Source of the DNA: JAFLCL01 sp964502175
Lineage (GTDB): Bacteria > Myxococcota_A > Polyangia > Polyangiales > Sandaracinaceae
Direction of reading: 5' to 3'
Assembly: GCA_964502175.1 (NCBI GenBank)
Contig: CAZCVE010000038.1
Span: 1-64,000 of the forward strand
DNA: 64,000 nucleotides
The notes below the pieces were generated by a model. The model was not told the origin of the DNA, ran no database searches, and saw only the letters and a program-made list of their open reading frames with translations. This document shows, piece after piece, positions 16,855-25,767 of this stretch. The position numbers and the translations under genes were made by a program. Numbering within the stretch: position 1 is the stretch's first letter; every line of letters starts with the position of its first letter.

Positions 16855-17673
16855 ATGTACCTCGATCCCACCGACATCCGTCCGCGCTCGCTGCTCGACT
16901 CGCAGTGGCCCGATCCGCGTGAGGTCGCCGTCGGCGCTGCGGCCGCGTTGATCGTGCACGTCGCGATCCCGCTCTCGGTCGCTCTTGTGATCGGTCTCTT
17001 CGCGCTCGCGGGCGTGACCATCTTCTCCGAGCCCGAGCCGCCGCCCGAGGTCGCGATCGACGACGTCGTGCAGGCGCGCTTCGTGACGCTCGGAGAGATC
17101 CTCGATCCGAACCAGCTGCCGAACCGCATCGTGCCGATCCTCCGCACGGACACGCCCGACCCGCAGCACGCGCCGTCGCTCGACGAGAACCCGCCGCCGC
17201 CGGCGCAAGAGCCGCCCGAGCAGCGCCAGCGCGACTCGGTCGACGACGCGATGCGACGCCTGAGCGAAGACGCGCAGGTCTTCGCGGAGCGCGAAGAAGA
17301 GCGCGTGCGCGAGGGCAACCCCGAGGGCATCGAGGGCGGCACCGAGCGCGAGGGCACCGAGGGCGATCTCTACCGAGGACGCTTGAACGCGTTCTTCCGA
17401 CGCGGCTGGAGCGTGCCCACCACGATCCCCGCCGAGGTCGTCGAAGCGCTCGTCGCCGTCGTCGTGATCGACGTCGCGGCGGACACGCGCATCAACGGCT
17501 TCCGCATCGCGCGCGGCAGCGGCAACGCCGACTTCGACGAGTCGGTCACCGCGCAGATGACGCGCATCCAGCAGGCCGAAGGCAACATCCCGCCGCCGCC
17601 CGAAGAGGTCGCCGACCAGTACCTCGGCCGACAAGTGACGCTGAACTTCCGCGGCCGCGACGCGCGACGCTGA
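16855..17673 (+). CDS. TolA/TonB-like energy transducer
   Basis: 272 residues. A single TM helix at about 25-60 (AAAALIVHVAIPLSVALVIGLFALAGVTIF) anchors a periplasmic part with Pro/Glu-rich stretches (EPEPPPE, ENPPPPAQEPPEQ), a Glu/Arg-rich coiled segment and a C-terminal TonB/TolA-type domain (YRGRLNAFFRRGWSVPTTIPAEVVEALVAVVVIDV...INGFRIARGSGNADFDESV). It is the expected third partner of the tolQR-like pair, reaching towards the outer membrane. Whether it is TolA or TonB in role cannot be told from this sequence. Confidence 0.85.
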   Translation: MYLDPTDIRPRSLLDSQWPDPREVAVGAAAALIVHVAIPLSVALVIGLFALAGVTIFSEPEPPPEVAIDDVVQARFVTLGEILDPNQLPNRIVPILRTDTPDPQHAPSLDENPPPPAQEPPEQRQRDSVDDAMRRLSEDAQVFAEREEERVREGNPEGIEGGTEREGTEGDLYRGRLNAFFRRGWSVPTTIPAEVVEALVAVVVIDVAADTRINGFRIARGSGNADFDESVTAQMTRIQQAEGNIPPPPEEVADQYLGRQVTLNFRGRDARR

Positions 17674-17714
17674 TCGATCGTGCCGCCGCCGCGTGAAACA
17701 TGCATGATTCACGG

Positions 17715-17975
17715 ATGGCGAACGGCAGAGGAGCGCGTGTGACGGTTCGGGATCTCCGAACCCAGTTTCCCGCGGTGCGCGAGGTGCTGGAGCGTGAGGG
17801 AGAGGTCGTCGTGACCGAGCGGGGACGCGACGCGTACGTGCTTCGAGTCGTCGACGTACCGGCGAAGGCCCGCGCTCCCAAGCGCGACTATTACGCACGA
17901 GTCTGCGAGATCATGCCGAAGCCCCTCACCGCGGCGCAGCGCGCGCGCTTCGACTCCGACCGTGACGACCGCTGA
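17715..17975 (+). CDS. antitoxin, Phd/YefM-like
   Basis: 86 residues from the ATG at 17715 (an ATG five codons upstream is also open). The N-terminal half VTVRDLRTQFPAVREVLEREGEVVVTERGRDAYVLRVVD has the Phd/YefM pattern: a strand-helix-strand DNA-binding fold that recognises the operon operator. The C-terminal half (KRDYYARVCEIMPKPLTAAQRARFDSDRDDR) would wrap the toxin. It overlaps the PIN-toxin gene by 14 bases, so the pair is co-translated and probably autoregulated. Confidence 0.8.
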   Translation: MANGRGARVTVRDLRTQFPAVREVLEREGEVVVTERGRDAYVLRVVDVPAKARAPKRDYYARVCEIMPKPLTAAQRARFDSDRDDR

Positions 17976-18411
17976 CACGGTCTACATCGATCCGAGCGCG
18001 CTGAGGTGCCTCTACCTCCACGACTCGAGCTCGAAGCGTTTCTCCGCGTGGCGCGCGAAGCTGGTGGGGCCGCTGGTGCTGACGAGGCACAGCTACGCGG
18101 AGCTCGTGAACAGCATCGCACTCGGCGTGTTCCGCGGCGACATCTCCGCCGACGTCGCTGCGAAGACCGAGCGCGCCATGGAGGCCGACCTCCGCGACGG
18201 CGATCTCGTCCTCGTGGACCTGCTCTGGCGTCGCTGTCTCGACCTCGCCGCGGAGCTGAGCCGGGAGCACACACCCGCGCTCGGTACCCGCGCGCTCGAC
18301 GTCCTCCACGTGGCATCGGCGCTGACGCTCGGGCGGCGTACGTTCGCGACGTATGACGAGCGTCAGGCAGCGCTCGCGCGTGCGGTGAAGCTGAAGACAG
18401 TCACACCCTGA
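17962..18411 (+). CDS. PIN-domain toxin (VapC-like ribonuclease)
   Basis: 149 residues with a GTG start inside the antitoxin gene. The PIN-domain acidic residues are in place: Asp10 (YIDPSAL), Glu47 (YAELVN), Asp113 (ALDVLHVASAL) and Asp132 (ATYDERQ). These coordinate Mg2+ for cleavage of tRNA or rRNA. Length is typical for VapC. The order antitoxin-toxin with a 14-base overlap is the usual vapBC layout, although the antitoxin here is of the Phd type. Confidence 0.85.
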   Translation: MTTADTVYIDPSALRCLYLHDSSSKRFSAWRAKLVGPLVLTRHSYAELVNSIALGVFRGDISADVAAKTERAMEADLRDGDLVLVDLLWRRCLDLAAELSREHTPALGTRALDVLHVASALTLGRRTFATYDERQAALARAVKLKTVTP

Positions 18412-18424
18412 GGGTCGCTCGGCG

Positions 18425-20968
18425 TCAGCGCGCGGCGAAGAAGCGCGCGAGGAGATCGTCCTCCCGCATCGCGGGATCGAGCGGGGTCGTCTCACCGCCG
18501 CGCCCGTCGCCGTGGCGCACCCACGTCGGCACCGGAGCCGCCTCGGTCGCGGGCTCGTCGGTCCACCAGTGGCCCTCGGCGTCGTGCGCGAGGTGATGAC
18601 TCCGCGCTGCGTCTTCGCGCACGGTGCGGAGCGTCAGCTCTTCGCCGCCCTCGAGACGGCGCACGCGCACGATGCCTTCGTCCGTCCACACGAGCTGGCC
18701 GCCGGGCGCGAGGCGCGGCAGTCGCTGCTCCGGCCGGCCGCACGCGCCGAGATCGATCACCTCGAGGCCGCCGGCGGACGCGTCGCGGATCCAGCGCAGC
18801 ACGTGCTCGGAGCACGCGATCTCGAGGGTCCCATGGGCCGCCGCGAGCGTGCGCGCGGGCTCGGTGGCGCCGACGTCTTGGATGCGGATCTGCTGCTCCG
18901 TGCGGATCGCGAGCTGCGTTCCGGACGCTGACCAGCGGAGCTCGAGCACGCGCGCCCCGACCGTGATGCGGGAGGTCTCGTCTCCGTCGGCGACCGAGAC
19001 CACCTGCACGCTGTGGCCGTTGCCTGGCGTCCACGCGATCGATCGTCCGTCGGGTGACGGCGCGAGCACGATGCGAGCCTGCTCGGTCGCTTCTTCGTCG
19101 GCGCCGCTGCCCACGAGCGAGCGCGCCGTGTGCGAAGCCCCGACGAGGTCGAGCCAGCCCAGCGATCGCGAGCTCGCGTGCGCGAGCCACGCTCCGTCGG
19201 GCGCCACCGCGTACGCGGCATCGAAGGGCAGCGTCGCGATCCGTCGTCCGCCGGCCGTCTCGTGGACGAGCAGCGCGTCTTCGTTGCCGTAGTAGAGCTG
19301 GAGGAAGACCGCGGTGCCGCCCGCGCCGATCGCGCCGATGCCCGAGCAGTTGTCGCCCTCTACGCAGAAGAGCTCGGTCTGGCCCTCGAGGTGCACGCGT
19401 CGTCCGCTCGCGCGATCGCGGAACGATCCGTCACGCTCGACCAGGAAGCGACCGTCCGCGGACACCACGAACGGATCGTGGGCAGGCCGAGACGCTCTCG
19501 CTCCGGTCACGAGGTCGCACTCCCCGTCGCTGACGACGCTGCCCTCGGGCCACGCGACGATCAGCCCCGACGTGGCACCAGCGCACGAGGAGTCGCTCAC
19601 TCCCGTCGCGCGCCAGCCCTGCACGCCGAAGCGGCCGCCGATGGCGAGACCGCCGCGCGCGGGATCGACCGACACCGCCCACGCGCTGTGCTCGCCGCCG
19701 TGCGCGAACTCGTGACGCGCGCCGCTCGGCTGCACGATCTCCACGTGATCGCCGCGCGCGAACGCGACCGTCCCCGCGGGGTCGATCTCGACGAGGTTCG
19801 AGGGCTCCACCTCGTCTTCGCTCCCCGCGACGGCTCGCGCAGGCGCCACGCGAGCTCCGAGGCGTGCTTGCTCGAGCACCCAGCGCCGCACCGAGCCGTC
19901 TTCGGCCTCGAGGAGCACGTTTCGCGGTGAGACCCACAGCGCACGACCTCCGGGGATCTCGGTGCGCGCGCCGCCCGCGAGCACGATCATCGCGCTCGTC
20001 GTGGAGCTCGACACCGCGACGCGATCGCCCTCGCGAGAGACCACGATGCGATCGGCGCCCGCCAAGCCGTGCGGCACGCGCGCCCGCTCTTCGCCTCCGG
20101 GCAGCGCGCGCACCACGACGTCGGGGCCATCGAGCAGCACGACGCGATCGCCCGCGGGTCGCACGATCGCCACGGCGTCCGCGGGGGCGGTCCACAGCTC
20201 GGCGAGCGTCTGCGGATCGATCACGCGAACCAGGGCACGGCTCGCGAATCCATCGTCGACGACCTCGACGATCGCGCGCGCGTGCGGCCACGAGAGGCGC
20301 CCGAGGTGTCTTCCCTCGACGGTGGTCGTCAGCCTCCCGTTGCGCGCAGAGCCGAGGTGGATCGAGCCGTCGTTGGCGAGCACGAAGCGATCGCCGCGCG
20401 GCGAGAGCGCGACGCGCGGGTCGGCGAGCTGGAGCTCGTCGTTCACCACGGCGACGTTCACGCGCGTGCCGTCGCGCCAGCGCCAGAGCTCGAGGCCTCC
20501 GTCGTCGTAGCCCCACCAATGCACGAGCGCGACGTCGCCGATCACGTCGAGCTCGAACCCCGCCTGCGAGCTGCGCGCGATCCGCTCGCTCGCGCGGACC
20601 TCACCGGTGGCCGAGTCGAGCATGGTGACGAAGCCCGAGTCGCTGCCGACGGCGACGTGGGTGCCGCCACGGGCGATCCCGAGGGCCGTCACGGCGCCGC
20701 GCGCCGCTGCCTGGAGAACGAACGTGCGCCGCTCACGCTCCGCCCAGCCGAGGTGCCCGACGTCGCCGCCGACCGCCGGCGTGGGCGCGGGCTCTGGTGT
20801 GGTCGGCGCAGGCTCGGCGGCAGTCGGAGGTGCTTCGGGTGCTTCGGGTGTCTCGGTCGTCGTCGCAGGTGTCGGAGAGACCGCGGCATGGGGATCCGGC
20901 GGCGCTTCGTCGGAGTGACCGCAGCCGAGGAGCGCGAGCGCGAGGAGCGCGAGGTGAGAGCGGACCAT
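18425..20968 (-). CDS. WD40-like beta-propeller lipoprotein
   Basis: 847 residues. The lipoprotein signal MVRSHLALLALALLGC has a good lipobox (Cys 16). A Pro/Thr/Glu-rich linker (residues ~20-65) follows, then a long series of beta-propeller blades (TALGIARGGTHVAVGSDSGFVTMLDSATGEVRA; LRWSASGTQLAIRTEQQIRIQDV) interspersed with less regular ones. No enzymatic domain is seen. Likely a surface or periplasmic scaffold. It is convergent with the toxin gene (14 bases apart) and divergent from the acyl-CoA dehydrogenase. Confidence 0.8.
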   Translation of the reverse strand: MVRSHLALLALALLGCGHSDEAPPDPHAAVSPTPATTTETPEAPEAPPTAAEPAPTTPEPAPTPAVGGDVGHLGWAERERRTFVLQAAARGAVTALGIARGGTHVAVGSDSGFVTMLDSATGEVRASERIARSSQAGFELDVIGDVALVHWWGYDDGGLELWRWRDGTRVNVAVVNDELQLADPRVALSPRGDRFVLANDGSIHLGSARNGRLTTTVEGRHLGRLSWPHARAIVEVVDDGFASRALVRVIDPQTLAELWTAPADAVAIVRPAGDRVVLLDGPDVVVRALPGGEERARVPHGLAGADRIVVSREGDRVAVSSSTTSAMIVLAGGARTEIPGGRALWVSPRNVLLEAEDGSVRRWVLEQARLGARVAPARAVAGSEDEVEPSNLVEIDPAGTVAFARGDHVEIVQPSGARHEFAHGGEHSAWAVSVDPARGGLAIGGRFGVQGWRATGVSDSSCAGATSGLIVAWPEGSVVSDGECDLVTGARASRPAHDPFVVSADGRFLVERDGSFRDRASGRRVHLEGQTELFCVEGDNCSGIGAIGAGGTAVFLQLYYGNEDALLVHETAGGRRIATLPFDAAYAVAPDGAWLAHASSRSLGWLDLVGASHTARSLVGSGADEEATEQARIVLAPSPDGRSIAWTPGNGHSVQVVSVADGDETSRITVGARVLELRWSASGTQLAIRTEQQIRIQDVGATEPARTLAAAHGTLEIACSEHVLRWIRDASAGGLEVIDLGACGRPEQRLPRLAPGGQLVWTDEGIVRVRRLEGGEELTLRTVREDAARSHHLAHDAEGHWWTDEPATEAAPVPTWVRHGDGRGGETTPLDPAMREDDLLARFFAAR

Positions 20969-21077
20969 CGCTGGATGCTACGTCGCGAGCCCGACCTCGC
21001 GCGCGGTGGCTTCTCAGCGCTCAGCCGGCGGGCGGTTCCAACGTCATCCAGCGCGACGCTGCGGTACTGTCGCGCGC

Positions 21078-22283
21078 ATGCCGCGTCCTCTTCCCGATCG
21101 CGCTGCGAAGGTCGTGCGCGAGGTTCGTTCGTTCACCGACGAGCTCATCGTCCCGCTCGAGCGCGAGCTCGGCGCGCATGGCTTCGTCGCCCTCGTCCCG
21201 AAGCTGAATGCCTTGCGCCAGAAGGCGAAGGAGCGCGGGCTCTGGGCGCCGTTCTTGTCGACCGAGCTGGGCGGCATGGGCCTCACGCTGCTCGAGTACG
21301 CGCACGTGTCGGAGGCGCTCGGTCGCTCGCCCGTCGCCCACTACGCGTTCAATTGTCAGGCGCCGGACGTGGGGAACATGGAGCTCCTCCACATGTTCGG
21401 CACCGACGCGCAGAAGGAGCGGTTCCTCCTCCCGCTCACGCGCGGCGAGACGCGCTCGAGCTTCGGCATGACCGAGCCCGAGCACGCGGGATCGAACCCC
21501 GTGTGGCTCTCGACGCGCGCACGCAAAGACGGCGACGACTACGTGCTCGATGGGCACAAGTGGTTCACGTCGGGCTTCGAGGGCTCGGCGTTCTGCATCG
21601 TGATGGCGGTGACCGAGCCGGACGCGCCGATGCACGCGCGCGCCTCGCAGATCATCGTGCCGGAAGGCACGCCGGGCCTGCGCTTCGTGCGGAACCTGCC
21701 CGTCATGGGCGAAGCCGGTGGTGGCTGGGCGAGCCACGCGGAGATCGTGCTCGAGGGCGTGCGCGTGCCGCAGACGAACCGCATCGGCCCGGAGGGCTCG
21801 GGCTTCTTGCTCGCGCAAGAGCGCCTCGGACCCGGTCGCATCCACCACGCGATGCGCTGGATCGGCGTGGCCGAGCGCTGCTTCGAGCTGATGTGCACGC
21901 GCGCCGCCACGCGCGAGCTCTCACCGGGCAAGCCCCTCGGCACCAAGGACACGATCCAAGGCTGGATCGCCGACAGCCGCGCGGAGATCGATGCGTCGCG
22001 CTTGCTCGTGCTCGACGCGGCGGAGCAGATGGATCGCGAAGGTGCTGCGGCCTCGCGCGATGCGATCTCCGTCGTGAAGTTCTACGTGGCGGGCATGCTC
22101 GATCGCGTCATGGATCGCGCGCTCCAGACGCACGGCGGCCTTGGCATGCTCGACGACACGCCCATCGCGTGGTGGTACCGACACGAGCGCGCCGCGCGCA
22201 TCTACGACGGCCCCGACGAGGTCCACAAGAGCTCCCTCGCGAAGCGCATCCTCGCGCGCCACGGCATGAAGAAGAGGGACTGA
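21078..22283 (+). CDS. acyl-CoA dehydrogenase
   Basis: 401 residues from the ATG at 21078; the frame is open 72 bases further upstream without a plausible start. ACAD architecture: helical N-domain (RERGLWAPFLSTELGGMGLTLLEYAHVSEALGRS), FAD-binding beta domain (SFGMTEPEHAGSNP, DYVLDGHKWFTSG), and C-terminal helices with QTHGGLGMLDDTPIAWWYRHERAARIYDGPDEVHKSSLAKRIL. It resembles the ACAD10/11 group. Oxidises an acyl-CoA in fatty-acid or amino-acid breakdown with FAD and ETF. TACTGT 7 bases before the start suggests a leaderless transcript. Confidence 0.93.
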   Translation: MPRPLPDRAAKVVREVRSFTDELIVPLERELGAHGFVALVPKLNALRQKAKERGLWAPFLSTELGGMGLTLLEYAHVSEALGRSPVAHYAFNCQAPDVGNMELLHMFGTDAQKERFLLPLTRGETRSSFGMTEPEHAGSNPVWLSTRARKDGDDYVLDGHKWFTSGFEGSAFCIVMAVTEPDAPMHARASQIIVPEGTPGLRFVRNLPVMGEAGGGWASHAEIVLEGVRVPQTNRIGPEGSGFLLAQERLGPGRIHHAMRWIGVAERCFELMCTRAATRELSPGKPLGTKDTIQGWIADSRAEIDASRLLVLDAAEQMDREGAAASRDAISVVKFYVAGMLDRVMDRALQTHGGLGMLDDTPIAWWYRHERAARIYDGPDEVHKSSLAKRILARHGMKKRD

Positions 22284-22353
22284 CCGAGATTTGCCCCGAC
22301 CGAAATCGAGGAATCGAGGTTGACGAGGCCGAGCGCTCCACAGTCGGCGCCGG

Positions 22354-22408
22354 TTGCGACGAGCGTGAGGAGTCATGTAGCGTAGAAGCCGCTCAGGAGG
22401 CGGACATG
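22354..22408 (+). promoter_or_regulatory. promoter, strong Shine-Dalgarno and ATG before the 14-bp repeat
   Basis: TTGCGA (22354-22359), 18 bp, TAGCGT (22378-22383) is a plausible promoter. AGGAGG (22395-22400) stands 5 bases before an ATG at 22406, the best ribosome site in this part of the window. From that ATG the frame runs through the repeats and stops at a TAG at 22523-22525, one frame away from the protease. It decides how the protease is translated; see the repeat and CDS entries. Confidence 0.6.
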
Positions 22409-22409
22409 C

Positions 22410-22491
22410 GCATCGGCGACAACGACAACGCATCGGCGACAACGCCAACGCATCGGCGACAACGCATCGGCGACAACGCATCGGCGACAAC
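22410..22491 (+). repeat. 14-bp tandem repeat (five units) inside the protease leader
   Basis: Unit GCATCGGCGACAAC occurs at 22410-22423, 22430-22443, 22450-22463, 22464-22477 and 22478-22491. The first two units are followed by an extra 6 bases (GACAAC, GCCAAC), and the last three are perfectly contiguous. Neither 14 nor 20 is a multiple of three, so each gain or loss shifts the reading frame. Losing one unit puts the ATG at 22406 in frame with the downstream signal sequence and protease. Confidence 0.9.
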
Positions 22492-22509
22492 GCAAGGCGT
22501 TCTCTGGCT

Positions 22510-25074
22510 TTGGCGTTCATCCTAGTCAGCTGCGCTCCGCAAGATGAAGTAGACGGCCGTTTCGCGCCGCTGAGCTCGTCGGATCAGGGTGAGGCTGAGA
22601 GCGACGAGATGGGGGTCATCGATGTTCGGACCCCGCTGACGCACCTGCTCGCCGACCGCGAGGACGCCGCCGAGACGCGCGCGCGTGTCACCGTGAGGAA
22701 CAGCCAGGGACTGCTCCAGGCCGTTCGTGGACTGCACTACGCGGGGACACTGCGAGACTGGCTCGACGAGTGGGGTGAGCTCGTCGGCGTCTCCGACCCC
22801 GAACGCCAGCTTCGCCCCACAGAGCGCTGCCGGGAGGGGTTCGAGTGCTACGAACAGGTCGCGGCCGACGGCGCGCCGGTGTTTGGATCCTACGTGCAGG
22901 GCCGCCGCGACGAGCTGGACTACCTCACCCTAGTCCTCGCCAATGTCGGGCTTGAGCGCGGCATCTCGCCACCAGCGATCACTGCCGACGAGGCGCGCGC
23001 CGCCGCCTCGGCGGAAGTACCCGAGTCATCGCTCGCGGTGACCGAGTTCGGGTACGCCATCATCGACGCGGTAGCCGTACCCGCGTGGACAGTCACCGGG
23101 CGAGAGGGTCAGGCCACGGTGGACGCGCAGACCGGCACGCTGATCGGTCGGAGCTCTTTCACCGAGCATGCCGACTCCAGAGAGATCCATCGAGCGGTCT
23201 CTGGAGTGCCAGCGGGTGACCCGCTCTGGGGAAACTGGACGCTGATCTGGGATAACGACCCCGCGTACTCCGCCCCGACGCCGTGGCCAGGCTCCGCCGC
23301 GCTGGTGCACACCTACGTCGGAAACGTTCGAAGCTTCTTTACGTGGTGGGGCCGCGATGGGTGGGACGACGACCCGACCAGCGCCGTCCATCGGATGCGC
23401 GCCGCCGCCGACGTCGACTATGTCCCCCGGCCCTTCAGTCTGCCCAACGTCGCGCCGACCTACGCGTCGTGGACACACGACGAAAGTCCGGACAACTGGT
23501 ACCGCGCCAGTGCGCTGTTTGGTACGGGTGCCGCGTGCCTCGATGTGGTTGGACACGAGTTCTTCCACGGGGTGGAAGGCGACGAGATCGGTCGTCCGTC
23601 GTCCGGTCCGAACGCTGGATGGGAACGAGTCGCGCTCTGGGAGGGGATGAGTGATTCCGTGGGTCGGTTCGTGGAAGCCCAATATGGGACCACCAATGAC
23701 TGGATCATCGGGACCGGTGGAACATGCGTGGGGGGCTATCGGAGCATGAGCGACCCCGAGGCGCCGAACACCCCTGCTGGTGGAAATTGCACCACGTGCG
23801 CCCATGGCGCCGCGCACTACTCGAACTACGAGCGGTGGGACACCTCGGGCGGGACCACGGGTCCCGTGGAATCGTTCGCGTATGCCGACGCGACGATCAT
23901 CGATCGGGCGACGTTCCTCATGGGCCGCGAGCCTTCCGTGGGTGCCTCGAGTTTTGCTGGGAGGTCGGTGACTGGCATCGGCAACATCAACGCATCCTTC
24001 GTCATCTACGATATGGTTCGGAATCACCTCACACTGACCGACACGTTCTTCGATTTCGCATCCGCCTGGCACGATGTCGCGTATGCACGTTGGGGCCTTG
24101 GAACGAACTACTACCGAGCGGTGGGTGCCATGCAGGCCGTGGGGCTCTGGACGGGTTCGTTCGTCGAGGGCTCCATTGGGAGCCAGTCTCGCTCGTCATT
24201 CGCCACGTTCGCCGTAGGGGGCCAAGCACGTACGTACGTTGCCTACCGTGGAAATGGCACGAACGACATGCGGATACGTTTCCGCGCAGGCACCCTGTGG
24301 GGTGGCGCCGTCTGGTCGTCTGCGGGCGCGATCGCGTACACGTCCTCGGGGCCGGCGCTTCAGCCTTTCGGTGGTGCACTCTGGTTGGCCTACCGCGAGG
24401 CTACGACCAACGCAGTGACCTTCAAGCAGATGAGCTCGAGCGGTACGTGGAGCGCGGCGACGACGCTTCCGGGGTCAGCCCAGACCGACTCGGATGTCGC
24501 GCTCGCGGAGTTCGGGGGGAACCTCTACGTCTTCTACCGACCCCCGGGTGGCGCCCAGCCGATCCGCTACTTCGTTCGGAGCGGCGGCGTTTGGGCGGGG
24601 CCTGGCACCACGTCGGCATTGTCGGACTCGGGTCCTGCCGCAGCGGTGGTTGGAGGGCGGTTGTATGTCGTGTATCAGCGGGGAACCGGGGCTTCCAACC
24701 TCTACTACCGCTATCTCGAGACGTCTCTTTTCAGCGCGGAGCAGCAGATCGACCGTCAAACGACGACTCACGTCGCGATCGCCGCCGCGACTGGCTCGCC
24801 GACGGCGCTGTCGTATCGCGGCCGCCTCCACGTCGCGGCTCGCTCTACGGATGGAGCAAGCCGCTACTCGTCCTACTGCTACTGCCCATCGACGCCGTGC
24901 GGATGCACGTACCGGCCGGGGGAATGGACTCAGACTGTTCGCCTTCCCCACCAGATGTCGAGCGGCCCGCCGGTTCTCTATACGGATGCTGGCGACACCA
25001 CGATGGGAGCGCCGCTCTACCTCGCCTATCCCAGCGGGGCCAACGTTCTCTGGGACTACAAGATCTCGGAGTAG
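22510..25074 (+). CDS. secreted zinc metalloprotease (M4-like) with C-terminal propeller-like region; possibly phase-variable start
   Basis: 854 residues counted from a TTG at 22510. Domains in order: propeptide with an FTP/PepSY-like segment (to about residue 220, AVAVPAWTVTGREGQATVDAQTGTLIGRS); a gluzincin domain with HEFFH at 349-353 and the third ligand Glu378 in WEGMSD; then about 300 residues of repeats resembling a sialidase-like beta propeller (RTYVAYRGNGTND..., LYVFYRPPGG..., LYVVYQRGTG...). The TTG start cuts into a lipoprotein signal whose full form reads ARRSLALAFILVSC in this frame. The basic n-region lies upstream, beyond the 14-bp repeats, and no ATG/GTG exists in this frame before the stop at 22378. 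Codons are less GC-biased than in neighbours, suggesting transfer. Confidence 0.8.
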   Translation: MAFILVSCAPQDEVDGRFAPLSSSDQGEAESDEMGVIDVRTPLTHLLADREDAAETRARVTVRNSQGLLQAVRGLHYAGTLRDWLDEWGELVGVSDPERQLRPTERCREGFECYEQVAADGAPVFGSYVQGRRDELDYLTLVLANVGLERGISPPAITADEARAAASAEVPESSLAVTEFGYAIIDAVAVPAWTVTGREGQATVDAQTGTLIGRSSFTEHADSREIHRAVSGVPAGDPLWGNWTLIWDNDPAYSAPTPWPGSAALVHTYVGNVRSFFTWWGRDGWDDDPTSAVHRMRAAADVDYVPRPFSLPNVAPTYASWTHDESPDNWYRASALFGTGAACLDVVGHEFFHGVEGDEIGRPSSGPNAGWERVALWEGMSDSVGRFVEAQYGTTNDWIIGTGGTCVGGYRSMSDPEAPNTPAGGNCTTCAHGAAHYSNYERWDTSGGTTGPVESFAYADATIIDRATFLMGREPSVGASSFAGRSVTGIGNINASFVIYDMVRNHLTLTDTFFDFASAWHDVAYARWGLGTNYYRAVGAMQAVGLWTGSFVEGSIGSQSRSSFATFAVGGQARTYVAYRGNGTNDMRIRFRAGTLWGGAVWSSAGAIAYTSSGPALQPFGGALWLAYREATTNAVTFKQMSSSGTWSAATTLPGSAQTDSDVALAEFGGNLYVFYRPPGGAQPIRYFVRSGGVWAGPGTTSALSDSGPAAAVVGGRLYVVYQRGTGASNLYYRYLETSLFSAEQQIDRQTTTHVAIAAATGSPTALSYRGRLHVAARSTDGASRYSSYCYCPSTPCGCTYRPGEWTQTVRLPHQMSSGPPVLYTDAGDTTMGAPLYLAYPSGANVLWDYKISE

Positions 25075-25076
25075 CC

Positions 25077-25703
25077 ATGACACGAACGAACGTGAACCCC
25101 TTTGTCTTGCTCCTCGCCTGGGGCCTCGGCGGCTGCGTCGCGGTGGCTCCGTCCATGGACGCTGATGCTCGGCGAGACGCGTCTCTGTCTGACGCGCGTT
25201 CGATGGTGGACGCCGTCGAGAACGAGCCTCTTCGCGTGCTCACACCCGTGCCGCAGCTGCATCAGTACGGCGCTGTCGACATGTCAGGTCTGTTGGGCAG
25301 CACCACGCCGGCGGCCCCGAACACCGCCGTTCTCGGACTGTATCTGTGGCAGCATCCCGAGGGGTGCGAGCAGGGTCTGATGGGAGTGCCGGTGTCCGAG
25401 ATCGCGACCCTCGGGATCAACATTCGAGGTCCCGCAGTCGACGAGACGCACGATCTGCCACCCACTGTCGGCACCTACGCGGTGGTCTCTCACGAAGGCT
25501 CACTCGCTCCCCAGCAGTCCAGCATCGGCTTCAGGTACGCGCGCGAAGGGATGTTCGTCAGCAGCCACTCCAGCGAGTCGGGCACCCTTACGATCGAGGC
25601 GGTGAGCACGACGGAGATCACCATCTTCGTCGATGCCGTCCTCACGGGTGGCATTCCAATCCGTGGCCGGGCCACGATAGGGTTGTGTCTCCCCAGAACA
25701 TGA
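25077..25703 (+). CDS. hypothetical lipoprotein next to the protease
   Basis: 208 residues. The signal MTRTNVNPFVLLLAWGLGGC has a lipobox-like LGGC (Cys 20). An Asp-rich linker (APSMDADARRDASLSDARSMVDA) leads to a beta-rich domain without a known motif. It starts 2 bases after the protease stop, so it is co-transcribed and translationally linked. Codon choice is similar to the protease and unlike most of the window, so the two probably arrived together. Could be an inhibitor or surface partner of the protease; this is guesswork. Confidence 0.75.
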   Translation: MTRTNVNPFVLLLAWGLGGCVAVAPSMDADARRDASLSDARSMVDAVENEPLRVLTPVPQLHQYGAVDMSGLLGSTTPAAPNTAVLGLYLWQHPEGCEQGLMGVPVSEIATLGINIRGPAVDETHDLPPTVGTYAVVSHEGSLAPQQSSIGFRYAREGMFVSSHSSESGTLTIEAVSTTEITIFVDAVLTGGIPIRGRATIGLCLPRT

Positions 25704-25767
25704 GACCGAGAGTGCTTTGGTGACACATCGAGGTGGGCGCCGCGCTGACGGCGACGTGTCATCGACC

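Noticed and set aside
22410..22491. Short repeats resembling a CRISPR array
   Set aside because: Units are 14 bp and mostly contiguous, the only spacers are two 6-base inserts, and no cas genes are near.
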